Under the pieces are notes generated by a model. It was not told the DNA's origin. It did not search any database and worked only from the letters and a program-made list of their open reading frames with translations. From Echinostoma caproni (lineage: Eukaryota; Platyhelminthes; Trematoda; Plagiorchiida; Echinostomatidae), in NCBI GenBank assembly GCA_900618425.1, contig UZAN01039861.1, forward strand, positions 34,711-98,710: DNA of 64,000 nt, written 5' to 3'. Shown piece by piece: positions 58,045 through 64,000 of the stretch (its first letter is position 1; each line of letters begins with the position of its first letter). The position numbers and the translations under genes are program-made.

Positions 58045-58674
58045 TTAAGTTTTTCCAACCTTTAACCATGCACTTTCGTGCGCCGGTTCTGGTTGCTTTC
58101 TTTTGGTCACCCATTTGGATAAGATAGCAGAGTGAACATTGGAATGTTGAGAGCAATATTGGAGTAGTTCAACTAATAAGGGCAACCACTCAGAGGCTAC
58201 CNGCCAAGTGATAAGGGGATTTGGCTTTAAAAATCCCATAGCTTCTGAATCTCTGGCCTTGATGGTAAAACGCTGAGTGATGTTCGATGAGTGGCGTAAA
58301 CAGAAGGCATCTGGAATTATTCGGGATTGAGAAGAAGAACTAGACAGAAGAGAAGGATCGTTTCCCAAATGGGTGCCTAAGACTTTAGGGCGTGACCTAC
58401 CTCGCGGTAGCCCACACCGACGGAGATGTTTTTCTTTGGGAACCCTAACCGGAGCCTTTGACTTAGGAGTCTGACCCACAAGGCAGTGGGGCGTAAATCC
58501 AACGCGGGAGCAAGGACGAAGCACCAGTGTGGGAGCTTCTGGAGGCCTGTCACGCAAGGCCTTTAAATTTCGGTTAAGTTTGTTGCTCGCTGGTGCGTTA
58601 TCGGTCCGCTTTTCGGGATCAGCCCTCAGCCTCATGCACCCAATGAGACAAGCGGAACGTGGACGGGACAGCAC
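58045..58674 (-). pseudogene. Fusion frame: LINE N-terminal region joined to LINE C-terminus (copy B)
   Basis: A single open frame of 209 codons. Residues 1-155 are the basic, Pro/Arg-rich N-terminal region (LRADPEKRTDNAPAS, APVRVPKEKHLRRCGLPRGR). At the N at 58202 it passes into a 3' end (AILSKWVTKRKQPEPAHESA) matching 55420-55540 and 40975-41080. The complete endonuclease and RT are missing between. The breakpoint falls just after the codons for HLA that start the endonuclease in copy A. Either a natural internally deleted element or an assembly join. Confidence 0.65.
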
Positions 58675-58990
58675 CTTATTGGCTGGGGGCTGCCCAGCTT
58701 GGGCGGGCGGTAGCTGCCCAATGAAGTGCGAAGACTTCTCTCACCGTCGAGAGGAAGCCCCAGGTACCCCGCTTCTACGTCCATCTAGCGGGGGGTTTTC
58801 GACCGGTAAACTGCCCCTCATCGTGTTTATTTGCTGGAGAGGCCTCTCCAGGGGAGGGTGTGGATAGAAGAAGGAAGCCAGGTCGTGTCCAAGCAGCTGG
58901 TTTTGTGAGACTGAGCTTTGTCTGGCCTCTACCCGTTGACCTTTCAGGCATGATTGGATCTACGGCTGTGGGAAGCCATCCTGTGTAGCT
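58675..58990 (-). mobile_element. LINE 5' end (copy B)
   Basis: Continues copy B upstream on minus: a G+C-rich segment with CTGGGCAGCCCCCAGCC, VEKPPARW-coding sequence and a GGATGGCTTCCCACAGCCG motif near 58970. No copy of this part exists elsewhere in the window. The element's 5' edge is estimated from the drop in G+C at about 58990. It may hold the LINE promoter. Confidence 0.5.
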
Positions 58991-58999
58991 GAGGTAATA

Positions 59000-61900
59000 A
59001 GAAAAAGTACACAAATTTTGCGACTTGAGGAGCTGCACCTCTCCTCACGGACGAACCTCAGAGAAAGTTTCAGTACGAATACACAGTAGTATTTGTTATC
59101 TTCCGCCACCAATGGTATCGCCGAGACATTGTCCGTTAGGGTTGAGTACATGATGCTATATGGACTGAAGTAATGATCGCTACAGAGCGAGGGGAATGAC
59201 AATAGACGATCGATATTGAAACACCGTTCCGTACGCCACATTGTGCTGGTTTCTTGGAACAATCAGAATAACAATCTCATAGCAGTTGCGGACCGAAGCA
59301 AGTACTCGGCCTCAATTAATTGTGGCGGTTGGGGCCTGTTACGCATTTGACCGAATAAACTCTCTCGGCAAGTGACGCTGGTCAAGACAGACAGTAAGAC
59401 GAAAACCAAAGGTGGTCGGAATAAGACATCACATGATTAGGGGATTGGGTGGCGTTAGGATTCTTAGATGGGCACCTTATGCTCAATCTAACCAATGGTT
59501 AGACGCTGAGTATCTCAGTGAAACTCCTGTATCTACTCATATATGAGTTCAAATGAATTGATCGTTTCCTGCCCAAAACTATACCAGATATTGGCGTACA
59601 GAGGAAAATATGAACTGTTTTAGTTGAGCAGCTCCAGCATTTAGAATTTTGGAACAGTTCCAGTGAACCTGAGGTGGCTATGGCATCGCTGATAACTACT
59701 TGTGAAGTGAGTGTACGCCAGATCGATAATCAGTTTTGAATACACGGAGAACTTTGAACTATTAACTGACATCCACAAACTGTGCTCATACTGAGTGCCT
59801 AATGAACCCATACCGCACTACACAAACGCGTATTGATTATTCCGATCAAAGAATAGGTTCGCGATGTAACAGATCAGTTTCAAAGACAAAACCGGAATAG
59901 ATTAGAATGATCGAAAATACACCACAATCTTTGAACGCGGACCAAATCTTTTTCTGCTTAAATCAATTTACGAGATTCGCGCAGATGTGTTGTTCCTGGG
60001 GAGAATGCACATAATCGATGAAACCTCGGTGACAGATATGCATGTCTAAAAGCCTCGACCCTTTCTAGACTGCCCGGCCAGTGTAGCCGCTAAGTTGACA
60101 ACCGATTTTTTCCGACTGGGACATGGTTGATTCCTTGAAGGCCAAATATCTAGCACTGACGTAAGTGCAGATGCAGCACCTCATCCTGCTCCATAAGGGA
60201 GAATTTATACGGTTAACTTGAAGATTTAGAAGTGCAAGGTAGAAAGAAATGTGAGAACACAATCAATGGTTAGTTAACGGACAAGTTNAGCAACCGAGAT
60301 GCAAATGTTAGTTGGACTAGTGCTCAACCGGTCAGTGGATAACAACAGAGCCGGAGAAATAGATGGGAGGAGATATCCTACACAACTTTGTTCACATCGA
60401 CCAAATAACACAAAAGTTCAATAACTTATCAGAAAATTCTGGCCTTTCGTTGTGGATGCGGTCAATTTAATTCGACGCTCTAACCAGACCACAGATCCGG
60501 TTTGCTAATAAGCAATCTGATTTAATCGAATGTGCTGAAAACAAAACCCAGCTAAATAGTAAGATAAGGATACTCAGCGTTCGGACGGTAGACCATCTCA
60601 TGTGACCAATGTACGAGGAATACTCAAGCAGCGAGGGAGCAACAACAGAGGATTGGGTAGAGGTTTGAACAATCCAACTGATCACAACTCAACGCTATCG
60701 GTACAAATGCCAATGGGGCAAGCGATGCCACATCCATGATAATCTATTCAGTGCAGCAATGTTCAACAACAATTTACGATAAACCATCGGAGTGGTCTTT
60801 CACATGTGCGAGACCTGGAGACGCACCCAGCAGTATATGCCTCAGGTGCTGAACGTTATGACATAACCATCGTGCCATTTCTAAGCCCATATACACAAAA
60901 ACTAACCAGTCTAGTGTGGACTGGGATTCAGTCCTCGTTCGGAATCGCTCTGACAAAACGCGACTGATTGCGATAGACGGAATAGATTTTATTTATGCTT
61001 GAATGGTCACATAAAAATATTGACTCTGTGGGAAAGGGTGAGGACATGGACCGCGACGACATTAACAAATTGGGTAATAACAGACAGGGATCTAAATTTA
61101 CTCTGACAAAAGAGCGAGAATCGGGAGGACGGGGACGGGTCAACTGTATCTGTGAAGTAAGAGATCATCGGTTTGAGCGCTTTCCAAAGAAATTGGATAG
61201 AGACTGCATGCCTTTCGCGTGTTTGGCTTTCTTCGAGACGGGCTTTTTGGGGCAAAGGGAGAAAATGGGTCGAAATAGGAAAATTACACATGTAACGGTT
61301 TCCTTGGCTTGTTCAGTTACAAATAAAAGATGCATTTTAGCGACTATGATCCACATAGTGGCTTACTATTAGAGTGACGGATTAGAAACAATGAACTTTT
61401 CTGTCGAATACAGACTTTTCTGAACGAATTCAACCGGAATGAATATTTCGTATTGGAGGGTTAATGCGAATACTACGAACAATAACAATTCAACATAATA
61501 TACCACACCTCCTATAGCAACAGCCGCCTAATTTCAGGTTATTATGCTCTAAACGAGAGGAAATTCAATGTCCTGCAGCATCAATGATGATTGACAATCA
61601 ACTACGAGAAATGTGAAACACTGCATCCAAATCTCGTACGGACTAACCCACAAAATATCCCGAACACAATGCTCCCAAGCTCGAACAGACGATAAAGTGC
61701 ATTGGTGAATTGGATTACTAACCCTATGAAAAGCGCCACTGCAGAATCAGGTCAAGTATATTACACAAAAGCTGGTAATAAGTGGAAAATAAATGGAGAG
61801 TTAAACGTTTCGATCGAAAATGATACTTAAGGCTTCCAAACAGAAGCAATATTCAACACAATATAGTTTGCGTCGACTATCACGGATGTCAAAACAGCTG

Positions 61901-63285
61901 ATTATCTTAGCGACGCACATCATATGACCGCATGCAAATCATGTTCTGTGTGCATGAAAAATTATTCCGTTCGATTAGATACGATGCATTCAAGTGCACG
62001 CATACGTGGTCGAATTTCATTGATCACCATTTACAAGTGGATGGATCACTGAACCAATGTGTGGCTTCGAAACGGTCGATGAGGATGACTTTTTGTACTT
62101 GCGTACAAATGGTTGGTATGAACTGTTGCACACTCATCAGTCGAAGCCCTCAGATCCCACAAGCTCATCTCTTAATCTCATTTGAATAAGAACAGTCTAA
62201 CTGTTCGAAGCGATCGTAACAGACAAGCCAATACGGGGTGGGCATACTGGATGATTGTCATGACCAGAAGTATACTACTTATGAGTAGCCGGTAAATAAA
62301 AAGGACAATACACGAGCCGCAGGTGTGGGGCATTCCGATAGTCCAAAGATCTCTTTTGAAACACTTGCTGGATTCCTAGATGACATAACTAGTCAGTGCT
62401 TAAGAAGAATCTGCGTTGCTTACTGTTATAGATGCCATCACAGAATTCGCGTCCTGACGGGTGTCTTAGTCTGTGATTCGTCACTCTTCACTGCACCTCA
62501 CAAAATGTTTGTGCACGAACAAGCGTCTCAAACAGCCTCCTCCGAGAGGCTGTACTCACAGACCTTCAAGAGGGGGTTTCCCACAAAAATGAGGGGACAA
62601 AAAGCCAATATTTGGGGAACAAATTGGTCGGTAAACCGCTCTCAGCCGTAGAAAATCGGTGATTTCGCAGCACCCAGGAAGACCATTTTGCTTTTCCAAG
62701 TTGTCTAACGTCCCCAGTCACCTCTGTCCAAACCTTGATACATTGACATATCTTGTACTTCCATAAAATTTTGATTTGTTTCGAGTAAACAGCATTTCAT
62801 CCAAACTAGTCGCAGTATTTTCAAATGCACCGCATATCTAGTTCGTTCGTCTAATGATTCACGTTCTTGAAATCGTGAGATGGGTTAGGCAAGAGTTAAA
62901 GCGATGATCGATTCTGACATCGTCGGGGCAAGAGGGTTGCAATGTGAATTGAACTGGAAACAACGCATGGTCGCACAGTAAAGAAGATGAATGTATAATA
63001 ACAGAGAAAAAACTCATCGTTACATAGGTACACCAAGTGAACACCTCTGATTATCCAGGCAGCTTTTGTATAGCCGCAGCCCCCTTTCTGAAAGTTTCTT
63101 TTACATCTCCGTAATCAATAAACACAAAAAGAAAGCAAAAACACTCCAAGGTAGGAAAGCTAAAACTAACGATTCAGCCAAAGTGCTTCTGATTGGAAGG
63201 CAGTACAGATATCTCTGTGGACACCGAGTATGAAACACGACGTACCAATAAGTTATGATCACGAATTATACATCTGAGGGTTACC
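59000..63285. other. No gene seen
   Basis: More than 4 kb of unique-looking sequence. Frames reach 125 codons (60995-61372 plus) but overlap opposite-strand frames and lack domains or splice borders. A single N lies at 60288. Confidence 0.5.
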
Positions 63286-63290
63286 TTTTT

Positions 63291-63425
63291 TATTTTACAC
63301 CTTAGTGTGATAAACAGTAGATTTGGTGGAAACCGGTAACCTAACTTGGAGTGACGAACCACATAAGGCCCCGCTAGATCAGCTATGATATTGAACGAGA
63401 CGACAGCAAACCCGTCTACCACCAA
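63291..63425 (-). repeat. SINE family B, copy 4 (head-truncated)
   Basis: Same 3' blocks as 52496-52620: the imperfect palindrome ACACCTTAGTGTGA, GGAAACCGGTAACCTAA, ACTTGGAGTGACGAACCACA and TAAGGCCCCG. It ends before the tRNA-like head. Same orientation as the other three copies. Confidence 0.7.
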
Positions 63426-63429
63426 GGGA

Positions 63430-64000
63430 ATAAAAGTAAAGCTACACTCAATACATTTTGAAAAAAAGGAAAGATAAATTTTAACACCACAGTATGCTGA
63501 TACAAACATTTTTGAATATTCCGGACAAAGATTTCTTCAACAAATAAAGCACAAACCGTAAACCCGGCATACTGTTATAAGGAAAAATTCACCAGTACAG
63601 ATAAGAAAGTGAGCTGACCTCCACCGGTTTGTCCAGTTCACTTTTCTTGAGAACTTCCGAATAATCCTCGGTAGGTTGTGTGGATTGTGACTATGAATGA
63701 AAAAGAAAAACACCGCTAAAGCGAATAAAGTGAAAACTCCTGCGACATTTTTTAAGGAAGTCTATTTATTCACGATATTCTATTGAAAGAGATCCAAACT
63801 CCAATCGTACTGCAACTGAGGTATTTTTAAAAGTTTCATTTTAACTAACATCATAGTGATGATACATGATGAACTAGGGATTATGGTAAACGGACGACGA
63901 ACAGCGAAGTTCACTGCACTGCATTTTGCAGCACGACTTATTGTTACGCAGCCCGCTGGACGCGCTGGGAAAGGCGGTCATGATTATCCCATATGTATAT
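63430..64000. other. No gene seen
   Basis: Unique-looking AT-rich sequence to the window edge. Confidence 0.6.

Noticed and set aside
60995..61372. 125-codon plus frame
   Set aside because: Overlaps several minus frames; composition not protein-like enough and no domain.
1..64000. CRISPR arrays, bacterial operons, ribosomal RNA
   Set aside because: No regularly spaced short repeats, no Shine-Dalgarno-led gene runs and no rRNA-like conserved blocks were seen; the sequence is eukaryotic in character.

Overview
The window looks like non-coding, repeat-rich DNA from an animal nucleus, most likely a flatworm and probably a fluke (trematode). No gene is compact, open frames are short, possible exons are isolated and bounded by splice-like signals, and recognisable coding matter is mostly decayed retroelement. 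The mix of RTE-like and CR1-like LINEs, Penelope-like elements (PLEs) with GIY-YIG endonucleases, and tRNA-derived SINEs carrying hammerhead-type ribozyme relics fits Platyhelminthes. Base composition (moderately AT-rich by eye) seems less AT-rich than Schistosoma. The organism call is inference. There are two assembly gaps (10340-11254 and 51480-52334) and seven isolated Ns.

Layout. 1-10 kb: SINE copies (30-230, 1085-1456, 3575-3820), a TAA microsatellite and one possible exon at 7929-8104. 11-20 kb: a hammerhead-like stem-loop (11439-11475), a small possible secreted peptide (11628-11738), possible exons at 12025-12176 (minus) and 18917-19192 (plus), a second tRNA/hammerhead SINE (15459-15740) and a solo PLE-type terminal repeat (16215-16335). 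20-28 kb: a SINE with a degenerate hammerhead (20345-20520), a 1.5 kb CR1-like LINE relic (23851-25330, minus), then a 123-base foldback hairpin (26890-27012) followed 48 bases later by an apparently intact hammerhead ribozyme core (27061-27103). 29-37 kb: two PLE relics, each in or beside inverted repeats of about 145-150 bases.

37-50 kb: the best host exon (43076-43771, plus, RGG-rich, perfect-looking splice borders), LINE tails at 40975-41290 and 47440-48010, an unknown 166-codon frame (46965-47465) and an inverted pair of tRNA-like SINEs (49075-49490). 52-59 kb: a LINE graveyard. One LINE has EN joined to RT by deletion (53040-54150). A second (55420-58010) has lost its RT catalytic box. 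Directly upstream lies a tandem copy in which the 5' region is joined to the 3' end (58040-58980). 59-64 kb: nothing recognised except one SINE at 63291-63425.

How the parts work together. LINEs would supply reverse transcriptase and endonuclease for themselves and possibly the SINEs. PLEs use their own RT/GIY-YIG enzyme. Hammerhead ribozymes in SINEs and PLE-like repeats would cut their own transcripts. Six of the LINE/PLE relics lie on the minus strand, while the best host exon is on plus, as expected if the window sits largely within long introns of a plus-strand gene. No complete host gene can be assembled from this window alone.
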